NCBI GenBank assembly: GCA_911728435.2
Contig: OU452198.1
Span: 11,938,001 to 12,002,000, forward strand
Direction: 5' to 3'
From: Apoderus coryli
Lineage: Eukaryota; Arthropoda; Insecta; Coleoptera; Attelabidae
DNA: 64,000 nucleotides
The notes under the pieces are model-generated. The model searched no databases. It saw only the letters and a list, made by a program, of their open reading frames with translations, and was not told the origin of the DNA. Shown here one piece after another: positions 1 through 13,000 of the stretch (position 1 is its first letter; every line of letters starts with the position of its first letter). Made by a program: the position numbers and the translations under genes.

Positions 1-250
1 AGTACTGCATAAAAAATTTTCAAAATTTCGGTTGTGTCGATCTCCTGAATAGTTAGATTTTTTTTAAAAATCTACTAAAAATCGGTTGTGTCGCCCCAAA
101 ACTTTCCCGACAAGATCAAAAATATGTGACCTGCGTAACGAAACAGAGTTTTAATAATGATTATTATTATAATTGTATTATTTTTATTATCCGCAATAAA
201 CTAACGTAACAAACTAACTAATTTATTCAAAAATTAGGAAAAAAAATATT

Positions 251-316
251 GCCAATGCTGGGATTCGAACCCATAACCTTCCACATTCGAAGCGCACGCT
301 CTATCAATGACGCCAA
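251..316 (-). repeat. tRNA-like fragment, probably SINE-derived
   Basis: Read on the minus strand, this stretch has a B-box-like T arm (GGGTTCGAATCCC), an anticodon-like stem with loop TTCGAAT (CGA at the anticodon position) and a D-arm-like GATAGAGC segment. The two acceptor strands do not pair: the 3' side reads cattggc, while the 5' side is T-rich. It is therefore more likely a decayed tRNA-derived SINE head or pseudo-tRNA than a working tRNA gene. Confidence 0.5.
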
Positions 317-330
317 AAACCCTGTACCAC

Positions 331-1683
331 ATTACTGTATTATACTTGCATTATATTCTAATAAGAGTTATAGGTTCTAACTACCTAACTGGTGAAATTT
401 TGAACGCAGTTTTCTTGAGAATTATGGGGGCAAATATGAAAAGTAACCTATCGCTGTAAAGAAGATACAAAATGCTTTAAAATTATGTATCACTCGACCC
501 TTACTGTTATATGAAAATTTGGCGGATGTGTCCACCCCTATCACAGTCCTAAAGCAATTTCAACCAAAAACTAATGGGAAATGGTCTCAGGGAACTTCAG
601 AATGGTTATATCCGTCTTGATTACATTCACGTTCACAATACTTTCCTTGTGCGGGAAAGTAAAATCAAGCACAGAAAGATCTGGGGAGCGTGGTGGCCAT
701 CGATCCTCCTCCATCGCTCCTATCAATATGATGATTAGAAATTACAATCAACTACAGGAAATTGGTGATATACTCGGAACCAGTTACAGACAGTTTAAGT
801 TACAGGAGTTTAAGGAAAGCTTTAACTAAATCTAAATTCTGAAATAAGATCGTAACTTCAGATCTGTAATAAGCTAGATTAAGTATAAATTTAAAGTAAG
901 TTAAGATAAGTTAGGTTAAGTTAAGTTGGGTTAAGTTAAGTTGTAAATTATACAAAGCAGTGTATAATTGGGTTAACACTTGTATCTGTTTTCTGCAAAT
1001 AAATAAATCGTCAAAAGCATTTCGAAAAAAATCATCGAATACATGTGCGCCATCATGTTTCAAAATTCTCCTATGTATAGTTTTATATACAAATCGATTT
1101 AGTTCCCGGTGGGACACCCTTTATATAGGTAAGCGTACGATACTGACGATATGGCAAACTTGTGAAACAAATAACAAACATGCAGTTGTCAAACGTAAGC
1201 TGATATATTTCTTTCACATTGTTTGTATTAGGGTAAATGATATTATGTATAATCGGTGGACCTCTGACAAAAATTGCGAGAGCAGGTACCTACTCAAGAA
1301 AAATATTGCACGCCACTGCTGGTATGCCAGGTATATAGATAAAATACACTTAATTAGTCACAACAAAATCCCTTGACCTATACTTAGAAGAATTCTTATC
1401 AACGAAAAATAACAATAATGAATTTTTTTGAATACTTTTAACATATATTACCTATACCTACCTACCGTTTTATAACTGCGTAGTCACCTGCTATATGTAA
1501 TGTTGTTATCGTTGTAATATACCTAGACATTCATTTAAATTCTTGGATTTTATTGCTAGAATTGTAATTTGTTTTATGTTTTGTCTGGCATATACTCAAA
1601 TTGAACTTATACATAATATGAAATATATTTATTGACATTCTTATTGTTTTCGTTGTAGTAATTCTGTTTTAATTGTCCTTCAG
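331..1683. other. intronic or upstream DNA, no gene recognised
   Basis: This AT-rich stretch precedes the first recognisable exon of the TBC1D1-like gene. An 82-codon open frame at 581-829 (+) starts with a hydrophobic run but has no similarity I recognise. Positions 893-945 are a low-complexity run of gttaagtt/gttaggtt units. Confidence 0.5.
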
Positions 1684-4600
1684 GTAACTGATTTGTATAA
1701 ACAAATGAAGGAACAAAGCCAAGTAACACCTACCAGATCACTCAGCAGTGCTGCGAATTTGACATCTCTCTGTGTTGACATATCACCAAGCTCAAGTAAC
1801 TTTTTCGAGGTAAGCTTGTCAAAACATTATTTTCATGTACTTATTTAGTTATCTATAGTGTCCCTCCGGATAGGTGAAACGACTCTTGTAAAAGACAAAA
1901 AATCGAGTTTAAATTTGATCTTCTGTGGTCTGTGTTTGACACTAATTTGAGACATAATTTTAGTTTTGAAAAATCAAGTATGCCTTGGAAATTTTGAAAA
2001 TAGTCATTTGTTACACTACTAAAGTGTCTTTTCGTATGAAGTTAAGACAAAATGTTATTAAGAAAAGTTATTCAGAATGACAAAAACTGAGTAACTGTAC
2101 AAAATTCCTAGGCCTAAGTACTAGGATTGTTTGCTTTTTTCTCTCTCTTTTTCTTTGGAAAAGTGCGTTTTTGGTAGCAGATACAACAAGATGTTATATA
2201 GAAGAAAATTGTTCAGAAAGAGAAGATGAATAAGACACTAAATTTTGAACTCTATTTTCTTTTGTCTTTTGCAACAGTCGTTTCACCTATCCGTGACCGT
2301 GACACACTGTATATACATGATAAATGTATAATCTGTTGTTTACACAATATCTTGGACAACATGTATGAGCCGTTCTGCTGAGAATATCGCGAGTGTGGCT
2401 GAAGATGCCGCATAGTATTCCGGAGGCATCAATCGGCGGTTTTTACAAAGAATGTTTGTGACAGACTTGAAGATGTTCCCATACAAAGTTCAGACAGTGC
2501 ATCTATTATATATTAGCCGTCGCCCCGTGTAACCTACGCTCAAGCCATCCTGAATCTCGACCACGAGGAAGACAATTCTTCATCGTAAATCATCAGCGCG
2601 CGACGAGATGCATTTCCATCTCTGTGAATATGTGAATAACCAGAATTATCTCTTCTGGGGCACCAAAAATCCACAATCCAACAAACAGCCTTTACATCAG
2701 CTCAATGTTAACATTTTTTACACAACGAATTAAAAGCACTTTTAGATGATGTTCCTATAAACATTTGAATGCCAATCAGCTCAATGGAGCTCCTGAACAT
2801 TTTACTCGTGTGGTCAAAACAGTTGAAGTTAAGTGAATGTTAAAGGTGACCTTTAAATGCACTAATACGAGTACAAACTCTTAGTTTTAACTTATATTGC
2901 CAAAATTAATCAGAAAATTCTTGGAGTTAATAGAGAAAATAAATCGCCAGCGGTGTGTTCTGTCATAGATAAACAGTTTGTCTATGGTTCTGTGTTGAAA
3001 ACTAGTTTTGTGAGACCTAATGACTTTTGACGTGTTTTACTTTCGTTTCAATCAATATTTATTGTATTTATATATTGTTCTAGGTCTTATATATAGGCAA
3101 AATCAAAGTGTGGCAGAAGAAAATATCAGAAACCTTTATCGATGATGCCTTAGAAAAATTTCGATTGCATGAAGTAGAGAAAACTAAATTGAAACAACTG
3201 GGCAACTTAAGCAAATGTCTAAGTGACAGTGCAGCAATTCGTCGAGGATCTGTTGTATGTAAATTTATTTTTAGTACTACTGGGGATTACAATCGAATGT
3301 AATATCCTTGAGCAGTTTGCTGGCGAAACAAACTATAGATTAGATTTTTAACTTTTCCACGCACTGGCAAATACACCGAGTATCGACAGTGAACGTCTTG
3401 GTTGTTAGATATGTGAATTAAATCTATGCTATAACCAATGCAATCCTGTTTTAGACCCGTCTAGAGAAGTTAGACATAACTACAGTCCAACGGCTTATTA
3501 CCCATATGTTGTTCACCCCAGTTCAGTATTTTTATATTCTGTACCAGCTTGTACAGTTGCTTCATTGAGAATGTGTTAAACATTTCAGAGGGACTCCTAA
3601 CTGGACGCCCGTTTTTGACTTCTGCAATCCAATACCTCGCATGCGCCTACCCACTCCCGAAAGAACTCTCACAGCTCGATTCTGCATGATAATGCAGTAC
3701 GACGAAACTGACCTGATTTTTAAGCCTTCATATTAGGAATACTGTAGTGGATAGTTTACTAAACAATTTCTCATCGTGACACAAACCGTCATCGACGATA
3801 ACACCAAGGAGAGGGACAGAAGTGTCTACCAAGTATTCTCGATGGTTTGAGAAAAGTAGGCTTTGGGTCATGCTCTCGTTCAGGTATAGACCATACTGAG
3901 AAAACCATTCCCGGGCCGTCGCAAGTGAACCATCAGTATTCCCGTGACAGGTGACATACATTTAAAGAAATCATTTATATAGATAATTAACAGGAGTGGC
4001 CCAAAAACAGAACCCGGAGGCACTCCGTATGTATTTCGTGTCCGGCACGTCGGAAATCTCGACAAACAATGACCGGTTACGCAGATAGGCATCCTGTTTT
4101 CAGGGCTACGTCCATCTTCCTCATGACAGGCACCTTGAATAGCCTGTCGCCACTCTTGTCGCTCTATAGTTATTAATCTTCAATGCTGTACACTTTTGCG
4201 GGGATTATTGTGGAGTGGACGTTTTTTAAAATCTCTATAAACGCGTGTGGACGGTTGACCTTGTCTATCTTTGTCGCCATTATTCTGTAGATTCTGAAAT
4301 GTTTGCCTCTGGCAAATTACCAACTAGGACATGTCCGGACCTTTTCCAAACTAGCTTTCATTTCTCTTAAATTTCCTTCCTAATTTAGTTTTGAAGCAGT
4401 TACATCTACAAGCGCATGTTATCCGAGAATCTCTAAAGTTTGACTAATCTCAGCACTCGGGTAACGAGATGACCCATTCTAACTTCGTTGTCCAATTCAC
4501 CTGATGATTTAGAGCGGAGTCGTGAGTTGTCACAACGTCTTAGTCGATTACTTCGCAATTCCTCAATAAAAACACCCAATACTACCGCAATAGTTAACTC

Positions 4601-7053
4601 AGGCACATATTTCAGGCTGGTAATTTTGCGACTTACAATCTTATTGTCTCTATGACGAGAAAGATCTAAATAATTCAGGTTATCCTGAATCAGACTCTTC
4701 TCCTGTTAGGATAGGATGGTAGTAAACTTAAAGAAGCAATATTAAATACCTTTCTCAGATGGATGGATTTAAAAATGTTATAAACGTCAGTAACTGTATT
4801 TTACGTTCTCTATTACTATTCTGCTCAAAAGATTTTACATGTGTTGTAGTCTGGACCATTATAGAATTTAAAAAAAATCAATCTAACTGAAACTGTTGTT
4901 AGGACTCCGTAGCAAGTGATGTGAGCTCAGCGGAAAGCATCACCAGTTCTACATCATGCTTACAACGTTCCACAACATTGACCTATGTGCGGGAATCCTC
5001 AGATAATAATAATGACACCTCAAATTCCGAGAGTAATGATGAACAGCTTACTACTAGTCGTAGAGCTGTCAGAACATCCGAAAGTGACAGTAATGTTGTT
5101 AGCCCAAATGACGAAACTATGGGTAATTATAGTTCTGACTCAAAATCAGACAATGCTAGAGCACAAGACTTAAAATCTCCAAGTGAAATCGATGATCATA
5201 ATAGAACTATGGTTCTCCAAGTCGATAGAACTGATTTAAGACTGATAAGTCCCGATCGAAAAGTGATTTTATTGCACAAAAGCCATCAAGATGTGGTAAC
5301 TTGCACACAGGTATGTCAAACGTTTATATGTTAGAGATTGTAAAAATAATACCTATTAATTATTGCAGGGCCAAGTAAGATCAGAACACTTCGGATTTGT
5401 ATGTAAGGAACAACCCAACAGTACACAAACTTTTATTGGGTATATATTTAAATGTGAATCTAATTCCATAGCCAGTGATGCCGTAGCAGGTATGTACCGA
5501 ATATTGGGACTATTAAGGATATTTTTTTATTGCAAACATTCCAAAGATGTGTGTTCTCACCAAAATGAAGTACCTCTTATATAAGATTGTTTTAATTTGT
5601 CAATATCAAAATAAAATTAGTTATTTTCTTTTTAGCTATTACCCAAGCTTTTCTATCAGCTGAAACCCGACCTAAACAATCAGTAACATCATGCGACCAC
5701 TGTCCCATGGTATGGTTTCACAAGTTGTGTGCAGAAATTGAGCACATGTCGGATAAGAAAACGCAGGCAGCAATTCTTAGAAGGTACGAATATAAATAGA
5801 GGTGCAAATGTTACACAAAAAGTTATGATTTAGAGATAAAAAAATATTTTCTAAATCCCTACATGCCTGAATCAGTACTTAATAATTATTATCGTAACTT
5901 ATCAAAAAGTATTTATTAAAAGGTGGTTACGATTACTTTGGCAAATACAAAAAGATGATATTATTGTAATGTCATTTAACCTGATTTGCATTTAGAATTT
6001 TGTCTTTTTCTTTTTACGGTTTATCTCTAAGTCATTATGAATTTCAACTACGTATTTATATGTATTAAGTACTGATTCAGGCTTGTAGGGATTTAGAATT
6101 CTTTTTTGTCTCGAAACTGTTTGACAAACAAAAATTTTGTAAGAGAGTAAATAGTTTCTAAATAAAATAACCTATTCACAGAAAAAAACTGGTATTGATT
6201 ATACGAGGGTTACAAAAAATATGTGTAGATAATTTATTCTGACTAAGCTTTTAAACACCCTGTAATTTTAGAAATTGGAGTTTCTTCAATAAAAAAACTG
6301 TAGTTTATTGGTGCAAACGCGTAGGTATCTAAAAAATTAATAAAATCTATCAAATATTTTTTGATTTATTTAAAAAACGTAAAAAACAATATACACTTTT
6401 AATGCCCTCTAGCGCCCAAACCACGCAATTTTGTATATACGAGTAGATAAGTTGACCTAAATCATAATATTTTCGGCCAAGGAATTTGTGCTATTCCGTT
6501 GTACACGTCATTTCTGGACACCCTGTATATCTATTGTCATTGGTTTTAGAGAAATGCTTAATTTAGCAAAGTTATATCAATGGAATAAAAGGCGTCTACT
6601 CCACAAAATGATTTATATATATACGTTAAAATTATTCTTCGTTTTAGCTGCCAGACATGTTTCGGACTACACGTCCATCATCAGTGGCTTAAAGAGCTTG
6701 TACAATGTTGTTACATGTGAGAGTCATACCTCATACAGAATTAACAGAGCGGTTTTACATGGATTTATGATTTAAACGTCTATACATATCACCTTGATGG
6801 AAAATTAGTTGTTAAATAGTTAAAATAAAATAAAATTAAAATATAATTAAAGTGTTGAACATTTGTTATTTCTGTTACTATTAGTCTTTGTTTTCTTTTT
6901 CTTTCTTTTCATCGTCAATGAGAACAGTTTTGGTGAAATTATTTGGTAAGAGCCTACTGTAATATGGCTGTTTAAGAATTACAGATAATTCTTAAACAGC
7001 CATATTACAGTAGGCTCTTACCAAATAATTTCACCAAAACTGGATTACTTCAG

Positions 7054-7096
<43 letters not shown>

Positions 7097-10000
7097 AAGT
7101 TATATCATTTTCATCGAACCTTTAGAAAATGAAATGAACCAACACAAATGATTATCGGAACTGACAGTTTTTTGCCAAATGATAGTTTTTTCAAATGGAA
7201 CACCCCACTCTATTCGTTATAGAATTTTATACTGTTTTGGATTATACAGTGGTTGTTTCTGCATGCAATTTAAATGGATGATTTTCTTCACAGCAATAAA
7301 TTTTAATATAGCATGTTATATTAGTTGTCATCTGTCATTTTGACCAATTTGCTCTTGTCAGCCTAAGGTACAATAGCTATCTAGTATATCGCCTGGGTTG
7401 TGCGCAAGTAGGTGGGGGAGTGTGACGTCGTCTGTGCCAGTACGTGGTAAAAAGTCATTTAAAAGTACCATAACACGTATTATTTTCTTGTTTTGTGCCC
7501 GTATTTTTGATATTTGTGCTTTCTTTTTTATAATTTATAGTAGTGTTTCGTATTTATTCGGTGTTAGTGTTTTTATTTTATGATAATTAGAATGAGGTAC
7601 GCTGTATTTGGTTGCAAGTCGAATAATAGTAGTAAAAACTTTGTGAAAACAAACTTATTTTTTAGTTTCCCTCCGGATAGTGAATTAAGGATAAAATGGC
7701 TTAATGTTGTCGTGCAGATAAATTTAATATCTCTAATTCCCGTGTCTGCTTCAAACATTTCGACCCAAATGATTTTGAAAGAGATTTGGAACATGAATTT
7801 ACCATGTCGTACTTCTGAGTACTAGCAGTTCGCAAATTGTTCCAACCTGTTTTACTTTAATGCCTAATAATTTTACATGCTTTCTCGTGTTTCTTTCATA
7901 CGAGTTTTCATTATACACGCACAGCTCGCGCCTGTAACAGAGGCAGGATCTTCAACGCTGGTATTTATAGTCGGCGATAGCCGAATCGCCTGAGAGTTCA
8001 CCAGGTTCATAATCTCTAATCAGATGAAGAAGTGTCGGCGAAAACAAATATGTTTGCCAACTTTTCGCGAAAAATCATTGCGTTTGTATCCGGTTAAAAC
8101 TAAAAATGTCAAAAAGCGTGGCTTATACGGCTGAAGAAAATAAAGTTTTAATTTACTATTTGAAAACCCGAGACATGGTGCTTGTAATACATCCCTGAAA
8201 CCAGCCCAGTTAATGGAATTGATCAGAGCTTTGGAACTCGATCGGGATCTGTATTTTAAACAAACTTCAAGGACCTCAATACAAGGGGGCAAACTCTGAA
8301 TTTAATCTTAATATTATCCATTTTATTGCATTCATTATTTGAATCTACTGGATTTAAAAAAATATTTAACGCTTTTTAAAAAATATATGTTTCCAGCGAA
8401 TTTTGAAATCAAAATAATAATTATAGTAATATGAAGAGCATTTTTAAATCTACATGCTACCAATACTACAAAGTATTATTCAATAATTTATACTTTAAAT
8501 GTATTGATATTCAAGTGCATTTCTTGGTACATTATTTTTAGGTTAGAGCTATTGGAGCCAGATGAACAGATGATTATATTGACAAAATTCAGAGGTGCAG
8601 AAACTGATTCAATTCGAGAACAAAATGAATTTCTCATGATGTTGCTTAGAGCTCATTGTGAAATGAAGCAAGGGAGACATGTGCATGATACTGCCGAAAA
8701 TAGGTAGGTAGGTGAATTAAACTGAATGAAACAAAATTACATGAAAATAATATGTTGCACCTAATGAGTATGATTTTATGCCAAATGTTATTATTTGTGA
8801 CCAAATCAAGGACAGGAATCATGTTTCCAATTAAAAGATAATGTCTAAACAATGTTTTTGTATCATGTTTAACTACAAATATAAAGTTGTTTGTTGTCCA
8901 TATGGTTATTTTGAATGCTAAAGTTTAATTACATGGATTTTTCGTTTATCATTAATTTAAACATTGATCACTTTTTCCAATAAACTAAGTTAAATTACTA
9001 TCGATTAACCAGAAAGCGTGTCTTCTTTAAACGCAGAAATAAGAAAGTATTTTTAACAAACTTTTAAACGAACTCATTATCTACCTCTGATCACAGAGAT
9101 AAGTTGAAGAATGTCCATGTGATTGGAGAACCAGAAGATGGAGAAGGAAGATCTTTGGATATTTAGTTCAGATCAAGTTTAATATGGGAAGTATTACCAA
9201 ATGTGCCATTCGACTTCTTTCTTTATGTTTTAAGATAATCTTCATCGCTTAAACTCGGTGTAAGTCTCCTACTTCAAAATGAACTTGCTTGTTCTGCATT
9301 GAAATGCTCTTTGTATTAAAATATGAATTTCTCAAATATTAAAATTTTTAATCAATTTAAAACAATTTTTCTAGTGAGTTTACAAATAGACCCTTCTTAT
9401 TAAATTCCGAAATTACATTGTTATTGCCAATACAATAATTAATTATACTACACACACAAAGGGGTATCGGGTGAGCCAGAAGGACGTACGATTTTAAGTC
9501 ACTATTGCGTTGGAACGGCATGACAGCACTGCGCGGGAATAGAGGATGTAAAAAATTATTACAAAAATAGCGATTCCTGCACTGTTATTCGTCGTATATT
9601 TCCTCTTGAGTTCGGATTGAATTACCTCAATCATCGTCCCAGTGACAGTGTGTTTAGGTCGTCGTGGGTCACCCGCCCGGGTCAATAAGAACAGCACGAA
9701 ATCAGAACTTACGTACAACGTGATCCTGGTCTATCAACGCGCAAGCGGTCAGCTGAGCTTGCTGTATCACGAACATCTTTGCGTGGCATTTTGAAGAAAG
9801 ATACAAAATTGCATCCGTGTAAGATCCAATTAGTGCAGGATATTTACGCCGTGTTTTGTCGAAACAATGTTAGAGCGCTTTCGGAGTTTCAACAATATTC
9901 TGTTTTCGGTCGAAGTCCATTTTCACTTAAACCCACGTTGACAACATCAAAAGTTTCTGGATTCGCCGAAGGTAACCGTATGGGCAGCCATTTCAGCACA

Positions 10001-13000
10001 CGGGATAATCGTTCCCTATTTGTTTGAGAATCAGCGAGACTAAATTGTGACCGATACGGTCTGTGTATCGGTCACAATTTAGCGTTGAGTTTACTGCAAT
10101 AAACCAACCGCGATTGGAAGAAATGGCCGCTATTCCACGGGCAATGTGTCTGCGAGTTTTTTACCAATTTGAGGTCTAGGTTTGAGGAGTGGTTGCAGCG
10201 GGTTCATACTGAAGTGGAGTGAATGTGTTATATGAGAATAAAAAGTCGAAACTCCACGAAAAAACTTTAATAAGTTAGGTACTCTATGACTTCTGAAAAT
10301 TGCTCGTCTTTGTCTTTAAGAATTTTTAGAACTGAAAGAGTAATTTATTAAACTTTTTTCGTGGAGTTTCGACTTTTATTTCTCATATAAAAAACTTGTT
10401 TCGTACGCAGGTACTACTTTTTCTTGTTTTTAATGGATTTTTCAAATCCACCAAACTTTCTGGCCCACCCGATATATGTGTGATAGTAATGACACAAAGA
10501 ATTAGTAGTGATAATATGGTAAAGTCTGAATTTATTTCTTAAATTTTAGATCTGAATTTTTGAATCAATACCTTGGAGTTGGAGGTGGAAGCGTCTTCAC
10601 AAAAGCTAAGAGATCACTGTCAAACTCATTTGATCAACTCTTAAAACGAAGAGCGTCTAAAGATGATTTTGCCGCATCCAGTATTGGAAGAGGCATGAAT
10701 TTACCGATAACTAGCAATTTAAATCGGGTTAGATTTTATTTAATTTAATTTATTGTCATGTTGTTATTTTTTTAAATATTTCAGGAGACTTCGCCATATT
10801 CAACACCTCATAATGATTCCACTGAAAGAGAAACGGAAGAGTTTAGACCCAGAGTGAGTTCAACTGGTTCCCAGAATGATTATTCCAAAGAAAATCATTT
10901 GTCTGTTAAGCATAAAACTAATTCAGCCTCACCGGAGCATAACATTGAAAAGGGGCCAAAATCACCTATGATGGATATGTATGTGTAATTTTTAAGTTTC
11001 TCAAAGGTTTATTGCATTTTGAAATTTACACAATTTTAGATTTCTTAAAGTTGGTAATAGTCCGAAATCGAATACATCAGACGAAGAATCTCCGAATAAA
11101 ATGGATGCTGGTTCATGGCGTCAAGCTATTTTTAAGCGTGTAATAACACCTAGCAAACAGGAGGTGGTAACGCGAACTCAGGAAAGAAGCAAGGAAGAAT
11201 TAAGGGATTTGTGGAGGAAATCGATAAAACAAGCTATTTTATTGGTTAGAATGGAAAAGGAAAATGCAAGGTTAAAAGGTAAGTAGTTAAGTTTGGTTTT
11301 TTGTCTGCTACTTTATTTCCATAGTTTGCAAGTGTTAAGAAAACCAAAATATAGGGTCTTTTCTAATTTGGTACCTTCTGCATATTCCTACTATTAAAAC
11401 ATTCTGATATTTATTTATACATCTTGAAAAATACCGTAAAATAATGCAACGACTGATTATTTTCAAAATAGTACATTTTTAAAAGAAAAGCCGAGACACG
11501 TAAGTTTTGACTTATGTTGAATCGGACTATACGTTGATTGTGGTTTGATTTTTATGCTAGTTATTCATAACTTAATAGTTTGGTAGTTGCTCTTGTTGAC
11601 CTCTGCTATGGATTTACCTTTTTTTTCCGATTTTTATTTACAACTACTTTCTTCATTCTAAATTACCTCTTTTCACAAATCGGCACTCGGAATTATACAA
11701 GAGACCCAGCCTCGAGAGATGATGATTCAACCGACAGTGACCAGCATTATAGCCCAACCAGGCAGCGTAGATGAGATCTACTCATATCCAACAACTCCCT
11801 GGCCCTTGATTTCGATGGGTCAATGAACTCCCAACTAACAATTTAACTTTTTTAATTGCTGTAAGAACATTTATAAAATATATTTTATAAAACACCGATT
11901 GTTTTATAAACATTTTCACAACGTTCTTACGCGCCTTATAAACACGAAAAAGGCGCAGATTTATAAAACAAATCGACTCTTTAACGGTTCTATAAATGTT
12001 GCTTGTTGCTATTATACAATAGTTTTTAGAACATTTATAAATATTTAATAAAAATCAAATAAAACTGTTATAAACATATTTTATAAATCTTTTATAAGAG
12101 CCTCAATTTCAACATTTTTGCTCTCAGCGGCAACAGTTAAAGGATAAAAACGTTTTTTTAAAATACCTTTTTATACAAAATTATTTTATAATTATTATGC
12201 ATTGTTGTTGGTACACATTAATAAAATCTGAACAATCATGGAGGTAAAAATAATATAAAACGCTATAATACCCAATAATGAATAATAAAATAAGTCAGAT
12301 AAAATTCACCCATGAGCAGATTTGGCTGCGAAACAAAATTTACTGTTAAATATATTGTATATTATTACTAAAATTTTAATGCGCCTCGTGAATTATGTAA
12401 ATTAATGAATTTAGATTTTATAAATTATATAAAATATTTTTTTTATTGTCACTTATTGTTGGAAATAATCTTTTGGTAAATCCTTCATTATGTAATGACT
12501 GATTCTGTATACCTTACTAGCTAAGATAATTTTACAAATTATAAAAAATATTAATTTTAAAAGTTTGGTCAACATGGCTAACAATTTAAAGAAACCAAAA
12601 ATGGCTTCTTCCTTATACGATGCTTATAAAACAAAATTATCTCAACACAGACGAGTATGCTCTTTAGATAGCTATTATAAAATAACTGCAGAATTGTTTT
12701 ATACAGGGGTGTATTCGTTAAAAAACATAAATCTCATTATATTTTAAGGGTAATATAAAATTAATATTACCTGAAACCCCTTTGATAGCATAAAAATGAT
12801 ATGATGATGATATGATTCTTTTATATCTACCATATGGACACTAGCCAAAATATAAGTAGATACCTATGTTTTATGTAAACGTGAAGAATTTTTTATAAAC
12901 CAGTTATGGTGTAAAAGAGTATATATTTCACTAATCTTGATAATGAATAATGAAGCTAATTACAAGTATTTTTCTTGAAGTTTTATGTATTTAGTTATCC

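Larger units (their letters stand above)
9467..10472 (+). mobile_element. internally deleted Tc1/mariner-like (DUF4817-type) element
   Basis: The ends are imperfect inverted repeats (tcgggtgagccagaa at left; ttctggcccacccga at right) flanked by TA, the mariner-type duplication. Inside, a frame-shifted + strand relic gives [21 protein letters not shown], the helix-turn-helix end of this transposase family, and later a short [13 protein letters not shown] piece and a C-terminal-like piece. The catalytic core is mostly missing. Two internal inverted repeats (10040-10082 and 10229-10389) are extra structure. Confidence 0.7.

Noticed and set aside
251..316. functional tRNA gene on minus strand
   Set aside because: Acceptor strands do not pair and the D stem is poor; kept only as a tRNA-like repeat.
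893..945. gttaggttaagtt run resembling the insect telomere unit TTAGG
   Set aside because: Units are irregular (mostly gttaagtt) and few; simple low-complexity sequence explains it.
960..1376. 138-codon open frame on +
   Set aside because: No recognisable similarity, composition like the surrounding intron, and no supporting splice sites or conserved motif.
3097..3254. alternative acceptor at 3095-3096 for the TBC1D1-like exon
   Set aside because: Its phase does not match the preceding exon; the acceptor at 3082-3083 gives phase 0 and adds the conserved-looking VLYIG.
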